A DNA stretch of 64,000 bases from CAIOYC01 sp965277345. Lineage in GTDB: Bacteria > Pseudomonadota > Alphaproteobacteria > Caulobacterales > Caulobacteraceae. The position numbers were made by a program, and so were the translations under genes. The stretch covers positions 124,001 to 188,000 of the forward strand of contig CBDICI010000004.1 in NCBI GenBank assembly GCA_965277345.1, in the 5' to 3' direction. The notes beneath the pieces were generated by a model. That model did not search any database. It saw only the letters and a list, made by a program, of their open reading frames with translations, and was not told where the DNA came from. Positions 7,957 through 16,033 of the stretch are shown here, piece by piece (within the stretch, counting starts at the first letter, position 1; each line of letters starts with the position of its first letter).

Positions 7957-8041
7957 GGCTTTTGTTGCGCTGAAGCCCTGTGTAGAAATCCTGCGCAATA
8001 TTCGGGTGGCGCTGCGCCGCGGCGCGGCTTAACTCCGCGCC

Positions 8042-8974
8042 ATGACCGATGTGGAAGCCACGCCGCCCGACCGCCGGGGCCTGATCGCCGGGCTGGTGTG
8101 CTACACCCTGTGGGGGTTCCTGCCCCTGCTGTTCAATGCGGCGGAGCGGTCGGGCGCGGGCGTGTTCGAGATCGTCGCCTGGCGGACGCTCTGGTCCGTG
8201 CCGCTGGCCATCCTCTTGGTGGCGGTGATGGACCGCGGCGCGGGCGTGCGGACGCTGCTTAAGACACCGCTCGTTCTCCTTCTCCTGCTGCTGTCGGCGG
8301 TGCTGATCGCCACCAACTGGTCGACCTATGTGTGGGCGGTAGACAACGGGCATACCCTGTCAGCCAGCCTCGGCTATTATCTGAATCCGCTGCTCAACAT
8401 GGCGGCGGGGGCGGTGCTGTTCCGCGAGCGGATCGACCGGGCCGGCATGGCCGCCATCGCGCTCGCCGCCATCGGCGTGGTGATCCAAGGCGTGGCGCTG
8501 GGCGGCGCCCCGTGGGTTCCGCTGATCCTGGCCTTCAGCTTCGCCGCCTATGGCGTGGTTCGAAAGAAGATCGCCGTCTCGGCCCAGACCGGGCTGCTGG
8601 TCGAGTGCGTCTATCTCGCCCTTCCCGCCCTCGCCTATGTGGTCTGGCTGACCGGCCAGGGGCACGGCGTCTACGGGCACGGCTGGAGCGCGACCACGCT
8701 GCTCACCCTGTGCGGGCCGGCCACGGTGGTTCCCCTGGCCCTGTTCGCCTTCGCCGCCCGGCGGCTGCCGCTGACCATCATCGGCTTTCTGCAATTCATC
8801 GCCCCGACCTTGCAGTTCTTCTGCGGTGTGGCGACGGGCGAGGCGTTGACGCCGCTCGGCGCCCTGTCCTTTCTGTTCATCTGGGCCGGCGTGCTGGTGT
8901 TCGCCGCCGCCGCGATCCTCAAGAGCCGCGCGCGAGCGGCGATTACCCAACCCGCGTTGTCATCCCGGCCGTAG
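8042..8974 (+). CDS. rarD: RarD-type EamA/DMT permease
   Basis: A 310-aa inner-membrane protein with about ten hydrophobic segments. It starts with a short acidic cytosolic stretch and the RarD signature GLIAGLVCYTLWGFLPLLF, and later contains NWSTYVWAVDNGHTLSASLGYYLNPL, which is diagnostic of the RarD subfamily (each here part of a longer run). The transported substrate is not established. E. coli RarD is linked to chloramphenicol sensitivity only by name. The last residues (ALSSRP) and the stop codon are encoded inside the GTCATCCCGG palindrome at 8959, so that repeat probably replaced the original end of the gene. Confidence 0.92.
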   Translation: MTDVEATPPDRRGLIAGLVCYTLWGFLPLLFNAAERSGAGVFEIVAWRTLWSVPLAILLVAVMDRGAGVRTLLKTPLVLLLLLLSAVLIATNWSTYVWAVDNGHTLSASLGYYLNPLLNMAAGAVLFRERIDRAGMAAIALAAIGVVIQGVALGGAPWVPLILAFSFAAYGVVRKKIAVSAQTGLLVECVYLALPALAYVVWLTGQGHGVYGHGWSATTLLTLCGPATVVPLALFAFAARRLPLTIIGFLQFIAPTLQFFCGVATGEALTPLGALSFLFIWAGVLVFAAAAILKSRARAAITQPALSSRP

Positions 8975-9057
8975 CGAAGCGCAGCGCCGGGACCCCGACG
9001 TGGCGTCTGGTTCTGATCGAGGTCCCGGACAAGCCCTCCGGGCTTTCCGGGATGACA
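8959..9057. repeat. GTCATCCCGG palindromic repeat, long nested copy
   Basis: The outer arms TGTCATCCCGG (from 8958) and CCGGGATGACA (to 9057) enclose an inner pair, GGGACC near 8990 and GGTCCC near 9022. The same outer and inner design recurs at 23122. The element spans the rarD stop codon on one side and abuts the stop codon of the minus-strand hydrolase (9058-9060) on the other, filling the whole space between two convergent genes. It may therefore serve as a bidirectional transcript end. Confidence 0.82.
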
Positions 9058-10170
9058 CTACGGGAGGCACGCATAGGCCGTCTCGATCAGCGCCACGGCC
9101 CGGTCGTCGCCGATCAACTGGCTGGACTGCTTGTTCATCACATAGGCCATGGCCACCCCCCGTCCCGGATCGGCGAAGGCGCAGGCGCCGCCCCAGCCGG
9201 AGTGACCGAAACTGTCTGGGTTCGGCCCGTAAGGCGCATAGGCGGCATTGCGCATCACCCCCGCGCCCCAGGACAGGTCGAAGGGCAGCACCAGGTCCTG
9301 GCCGCGGATGCGCTCCGCCGTCATCGCCGCGACCCCGGCCGGCGACAGGACCGCGCGGCCGTCCAGCCGTCCATCGCCCGCCAGCGCCCCCATCAGCCGC
9401 GCCAGGGCCAGGGCGGTGGTATGGCCGTTGGCGGAGGGGATTTCCGCCCGGCGCCACACATCGCCGCCCCGCCCGCCGGGCGCCGACCACGGGGTGAGGA
9501 AGGCGGCGCGCGTGGCGTCGGTGATGCGGCCGAAGTTCGGCGTGCTGTGCGGCTTCTCCAGCTCCGCCACCCGGCCGAACTCGGCGTCGGCCAGGCCGAT
9601 GTGGAGGTCGAGGCCGAGCGGCCCGGCCAGGTCCTCCGCCAGCGCCCGGCCCATGGTCCGCCCGTCCACCCGGCGGAAAATCTCCCCCGCCAGATAGCCG
9701 TAGGTCACCGCATGATAGCCCGACGCCGTACCCATCTTCCAAAGGGGGGTCATGGCCGCCAGCCTGGCGCAGATCAGGTCCCAGTCGAACCAGTCGGCCG
9801 GGTCCATCTTGGCGAGGAAGCCCGGCAAGCCCGCCTGGTGCGACAGGGCCTGCTCCACCGTCACCTCGCCCTTGCTCGCCGCCGCGAACTCCGGCCAGAC
9901 GCTGGCCACGGTCTGGCCGTAGGCCAGGGCGCCCGCGTCCACCAGCCGCGCCACCAGGATCGCCGCCACCGCCTTGGTGACCGAGAACACCGGCGTCAGG
10001 GTGCGATCGTCGAACGGCCGGGTGCGCGCCCGATCGGCGAAACCGCCCCAGGCGTCGAACACCACCGCCCCGTCCTGCACCACGGTGAAGCGCGCGCCCA
10101 GCTCCCGCCCCGCCTCGAACCCGGCGTCGAACTGGCGCTTCAACGGCGCGAAGGCAGGCGAAAAGATCAT
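9058..10170 (-). CDS. Serine beta-lactamase-fold hydrolase (EstB/class C type)
   Basis: A 370-aa protein of the beta-lactamase/D-alanyl-D-alanine carboxypeptidase family (Pfam PF00144), in practice usually an esterase. It has the nucleophile motif SVTK (Ser63, Lys66), a Tyr at about 152 in GYHAVTYGY in place of the YxN element, and a GHSGWGG C-terminal motif matching the HxG box. No signal peptide is visible, so it is probably cytoplasmic, as in carboxylesterase EstB relatives. Its stop touches the palindrome at 8959. The natural ester is unknown. Confidence 0.88.
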   Translation of the reverse strand: MIFSPAFAPLKRQFDAGFEAGRELGARFTVVQDGAVVFDAWGGFADRARTRPFDDRTLTPVFSVTKAVAAILVARLVDAGALAYGQTVASVWPEFAAASKGEVTVEQALSHQAGLPGFLAKMDPADWFDWDLICARLAAMTPLWKMGTASGYHAVTYGYLAGEIFRRVDGRTMGRALAEDLAGPLGLDLHIGLADAEFGRVAELEKPHSTPNFGRITDATRAAFLTPWSAPGGRGGDVWRRAEIPSANGHTTALALARLMGALAGDGRLDGRAVLSPAGVAAMTAERIRGQDLVLPFDLSWGAGVMRNAAYAPYGPNPDSFGHSGWGGACAFADPGRGVAMAYVMNKQSSQLIGDDRAVALIETAYACLP

Positions 10171-10256
10171 GGCGTTCTGATAGTCGGCTGACCGGTGCAG
10201 GGGTAGGGGGTGTCGCTAGGCACAGAGCCCGCCCCTTACGGGGTTCAAGGCCCTCC

Positions 10257-11432
10257 TTACCGCACCAGTTCGCGCATGGCCTTGTCGAGGCCCTGCAGGG
10301 TCAGGGGGTACATGCGGTCGTTCATCAGCTGGCGCATGACGCCGATGGAGGGGGTGTATTCCCAGTGCCGCTCCGGCGTCGGGTTCAGCCAGACGCAGCT
10401 TTCGTAGATCTGCGCCACGCGGTCGACCCAGACCGCGCCCGGCTCCTCGTTCCAGTGCTCCACCGAGCCGCCGGGATAGGTGATCTCATAGGGGCTCATG
10501 GTGGCGTCGCCGACGAACACCACCTTGTAGTCGTAGGGGTACTTGTGCAGCACCTCCCGAGTGGGGATTTTCTCCACGTTGCGGCGGCGGTTGTCCTTCC
10601 ACACGCCTTCGTAGAGGCAGTTATGGAAGTAGAAGAACTCCATGTTCTTGAACTCGGTCTTGGCCGCGCTGAACAGCTCCTCGCAGAGCTTGATGTGGCT
10701 GTCCATTGAGCCGCCGATGTCGAAGAACAGCAGCACCTTGATCTTGTTGCGCCGCTCGGGCCGCATCTGAATGTCGAGATAGCCCTGGCGGGCCGTGCCC
10801 TTGATGGTGCCGTCGAGGTCGAGTTCGTCCGGCGAACCCTCGCGGGCGAACTTGCGCAGGCGCCGCAGCGCCACCTTGATGTTGCGGGTGCCGAGTTCGA
10901 CCGAGTCGTCGAGATTCCTGTATTCGCGCTTGTCCCACACCTTCACCGCGCGGCCGTGGCGGCCCTTGTCCTGGCCGATACGCACGCCCTCGGGATTGTA
11001 GCCGTTGGCCCCAAACGGAGACGTGCCGCCGGTGCCGATCCACTTGTTGCCGCCCTCGTGCCGCTCCTTCTGCTCCTCCAGCCGCTTCTTCAGCGTCTCC
11101 ATCAGCTTGTCGAAGCCGCCCATGGCCTCGATCGCCGCCTTCTCCTCCTCGGTGAGGAACTTTTCGGTCAGCTTCTTCAGCCATTCGGCCGGGATGTCGG
11201 CGGTGAGGCTTTCGTCCACCTTCTCGAAGCCCTTGAACACGTGGCCGAACACGCGGTCGAACTTGTCGAGGTTGCGCTCATCCTTCACCAGGGCGGCTCT
11301 GGAGAGGAAGTAGAAGTCGTCGGTGGAGAGGCCAATCACCCCGCGGTCCATCGCCTCCATCAGCATGAGGTATTCCTTCAGCGACACGGGCACGCGCGCC
11401 TCGCGAAGCTCGGTGAACAGGCGAAGGAACAT
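10257..11432 (-). CDS. VWA-domain protein, CoxE-like
   Basis: A 391-aa cytosolic protein. Its N-terminus (FTELREARVPVSLKEYLMLM) and its C-terminal von Willebrand A domain starting at FFDIGGSMDSH (about 236-246) identify the CoxE/YeaD-like family. The MIDAS motif is DxGxS rather than DxSxS, which is common in this family. A central charged coiled region (residues 85-125) precedes it. Relatives work with a MoxR AAA+ ATPase to insert cofactors or remodel complexes, but no MoxR gene lies in the adjacent DNA, so the partner must be elsewhere. Confidence 0.9.
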   Translation of the reverse strand: MFLRLFTELREARVPVSLKEYLMLMEAMDRGVIGLSTDDFYFLSRAALVKDERNLDKFDRVFGHVFKGFEKVDESLTADIPAEWLKKLTEKFLTEEEKAAIEAMGGFDKLMETLKKRLEEQKERHEGGNKWIGTGGTSPFGANGYNPEGVRIGQDKGRHGRAVKVWDKREYRNLDDSVELGTRNIKVALRRLRKFAREGSPDELDLDGTIKGTARQGYLDIQMRPERRNKIKVLLFFDIGGSMDSHIKLCEELFSAAKTEFKNMEFFYFHNCLYEGVWKDNRRRNVEKIPTREVLHKYPYDYKVVFVGDATMSPYEITYPGGSVEHWNEEPGAVWVDRVAQIYESCVWLNPTPERHWEYTPSIGVMRQLMNDRMYPLTLQGLDKAMRELVR

Positions 11433-11458
11433 GGGCGGTACTCCAAACGTGTGCCAGC

Positions 11459-11611
11459 TTAAGAGCTCGCTTGCAGTTCCTCAAGCAGCGCGGCGAGACG
11501 TATCCGAAGCTCGCCCAGCCTATCCTGAACTATCGACCAGACAATGCTATGATCGATACTGCGGTAACCGTGAGCGATGCGGTGACGCAGACTGCGTAGG
11601 GCCGGCCGGCG
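11459..11611 (-). pseudogene. hepT: hepT (HEPN toxin) remnant, C-terminal fragment only
   Basis: Directly after the mntA stop and in the same frame, 50 codons read through to TAA at 11459-11461. The piece contains RHRIAHGYRSIDHSIVW, which is the conserved C-terminal core of HepT toxins including the Rx4HxY RNase motif, followed by an amphipathic helix typical of the HEPN end. There is no start codon and the N-terminal 65-90 residues of a normal HepT are missing, so this is a deletion remnant. It is too short to be a functional four-helix HEPN domain. Confidence 0.78.
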
Positions 11612-11896
11612 TCAGACAACGATGGCCTCGGCCAGGGCTCGTGCGCGGATGAAGCGGTTAAGACCGTCGGGTACGGCCATCTCGACCGGACGGCCAAGTC
11701 GCTCACCCAACTCATGCTCCAGGTCAAAGAATGCGAGGCCAGGCGTCCTATCAAAGCGAACCAGAAGATCGATGTCGCTGTCCGACCTCGCCTCGTTTCG
11801 AGCGAAGGAACCGAACAAGGCGAGTTCCGCCACGCCCTTTTCCTTGAGCCAGGGCTTCAGCGCGCGCAACTGGTCCAGGATTTCGGCGCGGGTCAT
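11612..11896 (-). CDS. mntA: MntA-like minimal nucleotidyltransferase antitoxin
   Basis: A 94-aa MNT-fold protein with the signature GSFARNEARSDSDIDLLV (GSx10DxD), which binds Mg-ATP, and a later partner carboxylate region (GLAFFDLEHELGERLGRPVEM). In MntA/HepT (type VII) systems this enzyme AMPylates a tyrosine of the HEPN toxin to silence it. Here the toxin gene downstream is truncated, so the antitoxin is an orphan. I choose the ATG at 11896 over a GTG at 11914 because MTRAEILDQL matches the usual family N-terminus. Composition is less GC-rich than the flanks. Confidence 0.85.
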   Translation of the reverse strand: MTRAEILDQLRALKPWLKEKGVAELALFGSFARNEARSDSDIDLLVRFDRTPGLAFFDLEHELGERLGRPVEMAVPDGLNRFIRARALAEAIVV

Positions 11897-11962
11897 GGAC
11901 CGATTGTACCGCACATCGCGCGAAAGTCAGCCGCCGGGCCGACGGTAATTCCCCCTCGCCAC

Positions 11963-11977
11963 CTTATCGCTGATAAG
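11963..11977. promoter_or_regulatory. Short palindrome upstream of the monooxygenase gene
   Basis: CTTATC-GCT-GATAAG is a perfect 6-bp inverted repeat 27 bp upstream of the start at 12005, in the position expected for an operator. No regulator gene is adjacent, and the assignment rests only on symmetry and position. Confidence 0.4.
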
Positions 11978-12004
11978 TTAGGTTTGACGGATAGGGAGAA
12001 ACGC

Positions 12005-13525
12005 ATGGCCAGCGAGCATTTCGATGTCCTGATCGTCGGCGCCGGGCTTTCGGGCATCGGCTCGGCCTATCACCTGAAGCGCGACTGCCCGGAGAAGACC
12101 TACGCCATCCTGGAGGGCCGCGCGGCCATCGGCGGGACCTGGGACCTGTTCCGCTATCCCGGCATCCGCTCCGACAGCGACATGTATACCCTGGGCTACG
12201 CCTTCAAACCGTGGCGCGAGGCCAAGGCCATCGCCGATGGCCCGTCCATTCTGAACTATGTGCGCGAGACCGCGCGCGACCACGATATCGAGCGCCACAT
12301 CCGCTTCAACCACCGGGTCGAGGCGGCGTCCTGGTCGTCGGCCGAAGCACGCTGGACGGTGCAGGCCCGTCACGCCGATGGCGCGCTCGCCACGCTGACC
12401 TGCAACTTCCTGCTGATGGCCTCGGGCTATTATCGCTATTCGGCGGGCTATACGCCGGACTTTCCGGGCAAGGACCAATTCCAGGGAACCTTCATCCACC
12501 CCCAGCACTGGCCGGAAAGCCTGGACTACGCCGGCAAGCAGGTGGTCGTCATCGGCTCGGGCGCCACGGCGGTGACCATCGTGCCGGAAATGGCCAAGGC
12601 GGCCGGCCACGTCACCATGCTGCAGCGCTCGCCCACCTATATGGTCAGCCGCCCGGCGGAGGACGCCATGGCCAACTGGCTGCGCGCCCGCCTGCCGGCC
12701 AAGCTGGCCTACGGCATCGTGCGCTGGCGCAACGTGCTGCTCGGCATGTTGTTCTTCAACCAGGCGCGCAAGAAGCCGGACAAGACCAAGCAGGACCTGA
12801 TCGGTCTGGTCCGCAAGGAACTGGGGCCGGACTACGACGTCGATACCCACTTCACCCCGCGCTACAATCCCTGGGACCAGCGCCTGTGTCTGGTGCCGGA
12901 CTCCGACATGTTCCAGGCGCTGAACAACGGCTCGGCGGAAATCGTCACCGACCATATCGACCGGTTCACCGCGGACGGGATCAGGCTGCAGTCGGGCAAG
13001 GAGCTGAAGGCCGACATCGTGATCTCCGCCACCGGCCTCAAGCTGGTGGTGGCGGGCGAGGTCGCGGTGAGCGTGGACGGCCGCGCCATCCGCTGGGCCG
13101 ACACCATGAGCTACAAGGGGATGATGTTCTCCGGCGTGCCGAACTTCGGCTCGATCTTCGGCTACACCAACGCTTCGTGGACGCTGAAGGCGGACCTGGC
13201 GGCGGAGTTCGTCTGCCGCCTGCTGAACGCCATGACCGCGCGCAAGGTGGACTATTGCGTGCCCGAGCCGCCGCGGTCCGGCGTGGGCGCCCTGCCCTGG
13301 CTCGACTTCTCCTCCGGCTACGTCACCCGCGCCATGGCCGAGTTCCCGGCGCAGGGCGACAAGAAGCCCTGGCGGCTCTACCAGAACTACATCAAGGACA
13401 TGCTGACCCTGCGCTACGCCCGGCTGGACGACGGCGTGCTGAAGTTCGGCCGCAAGGGCGCGGCGGTCCTGCCCCTGGCCGCCAATGCGGACAGCGCCCG
13501 GCCCCTGGTGCACGCGGCGGAGTAG
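12005..13525 (+). CDS. Flavin-containing / Baeyer-Villiger monooxygenase
   Basis: A 506-aa FAD- and NADPH-dependent enzyme. The FAD Rossmann motif GAGLSG is at 12-17, the NADP motif GSGATA at about 184-189, and between them lies FQGTFIHPQHWP (159-170), which matches the BVMO fingerprint FxGxxxHxxxW. It would insert oxygen into a ketone or oxidise a soft heteroatom. The substrate cannot be read from sequence. The N-terminal IGGTWDLFRYPGIRSDSDM is typical of the EthA-like and related groups. The ribosome site is AGGGAG, and the longer upstream open frame is rejected because it antisenses mntA. Confidence 0.92.
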   Translation: MASEHFDVLIVGAGLSGIGSAYHLKRDCPEKTYAILEGRAAIGGTWDLFRYPGIRSDSDMYTLGYAFKPWREAKAIADGPSILNYVRETARDHDIERHIRFNHRVEAASWSSAEARWTVQARHADGALATLTCNFLLMASGYYRYSAGYTPDFPGKDQFQGTFIHPQHWPESLDYAGKQVVVIGSGATAVTIVPEMAKAAGHVTMLQRSPTYMVSRPAEDAMANWLRARLPAKLAYGIVRWRNVLLGMLFFNQARKKPDKTKQDLIGLVRKELGPDYDVDTHFTPRYNPWDQRLCLVPDSDMFQALNNGSAEIVTDHIDRFTADGIRLQSGKELKADIVISATGLKLVVAGEVAVSVDGRAIRWADTMSYKGMMFSGVPNFGSIFGYTNASWTLKADLAAEFVCRLLNAMTARKVDYCVPEPPRSGVGALPWLDFSSGYVTRAMAEFPAQGDKKPWRLYQNYIKDMLTLRYARLDDGVLKFGRKGAAVLPLAANADSARPLVHAAE

Positions 13526-13617
13526 CCCGCCGCCACGCCACGGCTGGGGTAGAAGCTGACTTTCCCTGGGTGCGGAATGGGTAGAGCGCAGTGATACTCC
13601 GCCTCAGAGAAATGGGC

Positions 13618-13641
13618 ATCATCGTCCGTCGACCTATAGTC
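13618..13641 (+). promoter_or_regulatory. C-box operator of the restriction-modification system
   Basis: The core GTCCGTCGACCTATAGTC, with ATCATC on its left, closely resembles the controller-protein boxes of type II systems such as AhdI (AGTC...GACT half-sites around a CCGTGG centre). It ends 23 bp before the GTG of the controller gene, the usual place for autoregulation. The match is from memory of the family consensus and not from a search. Confidence 0.65.
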
Positions 13642-13664
13642 TCCACCTAGAGAGCTTACGCGCC

Positions 13665-13904
13665 GTGAGCCCGGCCCCGCTTCTTATTCTCGGTCAGCGT
13701 ATTAGAGAGCGCCGCAAGGCTCTCGGCTGGACGCAGGAGGCGTTTGCTGACCGAGCCGAAATTGATCGCTCCTACATCGGTGGCGTGGAGCGGGGCGACA
13801 GGAACCTTACCTTTACGGTCCTTTGCCGTGTGTGTGAGGCGCTTGGCTGCGACGTGGCCGAACTCACCCAAGGTCTGCCGGGCAACCCGGCGACCTCAAC
13901 GTGA
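13665..13904 (+). CDS. Restriction-modification controller protein (XRE helix-turn-helix)
   Basis: A 79-aa HTH protein (GQRIRERRKALGWTQEAFAD, then RSYIGGVERGDRNLTFTVL). The second helix pattern 'ids+YIg.vERG.RN.tl..l..ia.aL' is characteristic of C proteins in type II R-M systems and related XRE repressors. GTG start at 13665. It sits under a C-box and 15 bp upstream of the endonuclease gene, so it probably activates itself and the endonuclease late after entry, giving the methylase time to protect the host. Confidence 0.88.
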   Translation: MSPAPLLILGQRIRERRKALGWTQEAFADRAEIDRSYIGGVERGDRNLTFTVLCRVCEALGCDVAELTQGLPGNPATST

Positions 13905-13919
13905 TGGGGCCGGTGGTAA

Positions 13920-14660
13920 ATGTCGGCGAATGTTGAACCTGCGATCCGTGAGCTTGCCGAGCAAGTTATCAACGGCGGCGGCTCCAAACGGGCCGCCAAC
14001 GTACTAAAGGTGATGCTCGATAAAGGGTCGATTAGCACCGATGAGATCAACGAGCTTGGCTATAACCATCCGCCACGCGCTATCGGTGACGTTCGAGATT
14101 GTGGCATTCCGGTCATCACAGGAAAGGGGGTATCCAAGTCGGGCCAGCAAATGGCGATCTACTCGCTGGGGGCGGCGGCAGACATTCAGGAAGGCCGGGT
14201 GGGCGGTCGATCAGCGCTACCTAAGAAGTTCAAGGCCGCCCTCATCGAGAGGTACGGCTCGGTTGATTGCATTACTGGCGCGCGCCTGGACGGCAGGGTT
14301 TTACAAATCGACCACCGGGTTCCGTATCGAGTAGACGGGGACGCAGGCCTCTCTGATCACGATGTTGAGGCTTACATGCTCCTCGACGCATCCAGCCAGC
14401 GGGGCAAATCCTGGTCGTGTGAGAACTGTCCAAACATGGTCCCCGCCGCGCGCGTCCCTGCCGTTTGCCGACGGTGCTTCTGGGCGTTTCCCGATGACTA
14501 CGATCACATAGCCACAGAGCAGTTACGCAGGACAGATGTGTCATGGCAGGGTGACGATGTCGCGATTCACGATTATTTGCGCCAGTTCGCTCGCGGCAAG
14601 GGAGTGACGGTCGCGGAGCTTCTTCGTCAGCTTGCCCGAGCTAAAGCCAACGAAGGCTGA
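13920..14660 (+). CDS. HNH-family type II restriction endonuclease
   Basis: A 246-aa protein. The N-terminal part (about 20-80) reads as a winged helix (AANVLKVMLDKGSISTDEIN, IGDVRDCGIPVIT), suggesting DNA recognition. The C-terminal part has the beta-beta-alpha-metal core LQIDHRVPYR (His132 region) and a zinc ribbon made by CENC (167-170) and CRRC (183-186). Together with the controller gene upstream and the convergent methylase, this is the restriction enzyme of the island. Lower GC than the chromosome. The recognition sequence cannot be inferred. Confidence 0.82.
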   Translation: MSANVEPAIRELAEQVINGGGSKRAANVLKVMLDKGSISTDEINELGYNHPPRAIGDVRDCGIPVITGKGVSKSGQQMAIYSLGAAADIQEGRVGGRSALPKKFKAALIERYGSVDCITGARLDGRVLQIDHRVPYRVDGDAGLSDHDVEAYMLLDASSQRGKSWSCENCPNMVPAARVPAVCRRCFWAFPDDYDHIATEQLRRTDVSWQGDDVAIHDYLRQFARGKGVTVAELLRQLARAKANEG

Positions 14661-15544
14661 TCTGCCCGCCTGCGGATAACCCCCTTAACGGGAGCGCCTA
14701 GGCCGGGTGATAAGTAGAGGCTTTCAACTGTCTCTTGAGAGCGCCCTGCGAGAGTGGCTTGGCTGGATTTCCCCGCGTGCAACAATAGGCGCGTGAGGCC
14801 AAGATGATCTGGGAGTGGAGCCCCATACACCTTGTCGCCCGTCATGCCGTCATAAGACAGCGCGAACCGTATATGCCGAGCGCGTAGACCCTCCAAGCCG
14901 CCGGTTAGACGCTCAAGCTCAAGCTGCTCCGCGTAACGCTTGTCTCGCCCAATCGTGGTTCCCAAGTAGGGTGGGTCCATATAGAGGAAATCCGATGGGC
15001 GAGCGTCGATAGTCGTCTCCAGCCAGTCACCGCGTCTCACTTCGGTCTTGCCCTTAAGTAAGTAAGACGTTTTCCTGATAGCAGCCTCCATCTTGTCGGG
15101 CTGCATTCCGAGGCGGCGCTTGTCGTGAGACTGCGTGAAGTTGCCTCTCTTACTAAATCGCACCGCGTTTTTTACGCATCGGCAAATCAGATAAAGAAGG
15201 TCTACGGGGTCGCTTTGCTCGTTATAGCGGGCTCGTACTTTGTTGAAGTAATCCCACTGAGCTTTCTCTTGGCCTTGCCAGACAGTACGGTAACGTCGAG
15301 CCGTATCATCTGGCGCCTCAATAATCGCTAACCAAAGCTCCGTGATCGGGATAAGCGCATCGCTGATCACGTAGTGCCGGGCGAGTCCGTGGCTTGCCGC
15401 CCAAATCGTCATTGCCGATGACCCTGCAAACGGCTCGTACCAGCGATGAATATCGGTCGGAATGTACGGCGCGATGAGAGGCGCGAGATTCCGCTTTGAA
15501 CCTTGGTAAGGGACGGGGTGAGGGAGCTTCAATTTGGGTATCAT
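14627..15544 (-). CDS. DNA N6-adenine methyltransferase (type II, alpha class)
   Basis: A 305-aa enzyme that methylates adenine in the recognition site to protect host DNA. Motif X (YQGSKRNL, 13-20) comes first, then the SAM motif EPFAGSS (37-43) and the catalytic DPPY (190-193), the Dam-like alpha order. The ATG at 15544 is preferred; a TTG at 15580 would add 12 residues. The gene converges on the endonuclease and their 3' ends overlap by 34 bp. Codon use and base composition are unlike the surroundings, indicating horizontal transfer with the other two genes. Confidence 0.9.
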   Translation of the reverse strand: MIPKLKLPHPVPYQGSKRNLAPLIAPYIPTDIHRWYEPFAGSSAMTIWAASHGLARHYVISDALIPITELWLAIIEAPDDTARRYRTVWQGQEKAQWDYFNKVRARYNEQSDPVDLLYLICRCVKNAVRFSKRGNFTQSHDKRRLGMQPDKMEAAIRKTSYLLKGKTEVRRGDWLETTIDARPSDFLYMDPPYLGTTIGRDKRYAEQLELERLTGGLEGLRARHIRFALSYDGMTGDKVYGAPLPDHLGLTRLLLHAGKSSQATLAGRSQETVESLYLSPGLGAPVKGVIRRRADQPSLALARAS

Positions 15545-16033
15545 AGTCCCTAATCTTGCAGGCTGAAGCGATATTCGCAAGGTGTTGCATTGGACTTATT
15601 CGTCCCGAACAACCAGGATTCTCAGAACGAGAGGCAGACTAAAGCTGACAGAGCTTAAGTTGAGGCAGATATGGAAGTCGGGTCGACAGCAGAAACGCGG
15701 CGTGCATCGGCGGGCGGGCGTAATGCCAGAGCCGAGTGGCGCTGCCCTGTGCGCGCCGCCAAGTGCGCGGCGACCTTATCCCCGGCCTTCCAGTCCATGC
15801 GATACTGTTTCGGCGGCGAGGCTTCGCCGTCAGGGTCCTTGACATGTTGAGCCGCGGGCAGGCGGCGATATCCCCGCTTTCCGTTGGACACCGGGACAGT
15901 CCAGGTTTCCGGATTCTGTCCAGTCGCGGACGCTTTATGACAACGAGCGTTCCCGTCCTGTACCCTCCGCACTCGATATTGGGGGGTGCAGACCTGCACA
16001 GGGCTGGACTCCGGCTGGACACCCGCGCGGCGG
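15545..16033. other. Interval without a convincing gene
   Basis: About 490 bp between the methylase start and the acetyltransferase stop. GC rises back toward the chromosomal level from about 15,700. A minus-strand frame (16047 to 15655, 130 codons) contains a stretch reading QNPETWTVPVSNGKRGYRR and PKQYRMDWKAGDKVAAHLA with a plausible protein texture, but it overlaps the acetyltransferase end, lacks a ribosome site and matches nothing I know. It may be a gene remnant at the island edge. Confidence 0.4.

Noticed and set aside
8332..10191. 619-codon plus-strand frame across rarD and the hydrolase
   Set aside because: It is a frame shadow covering two unrelated genes on opposite strands and the palindrome between them.
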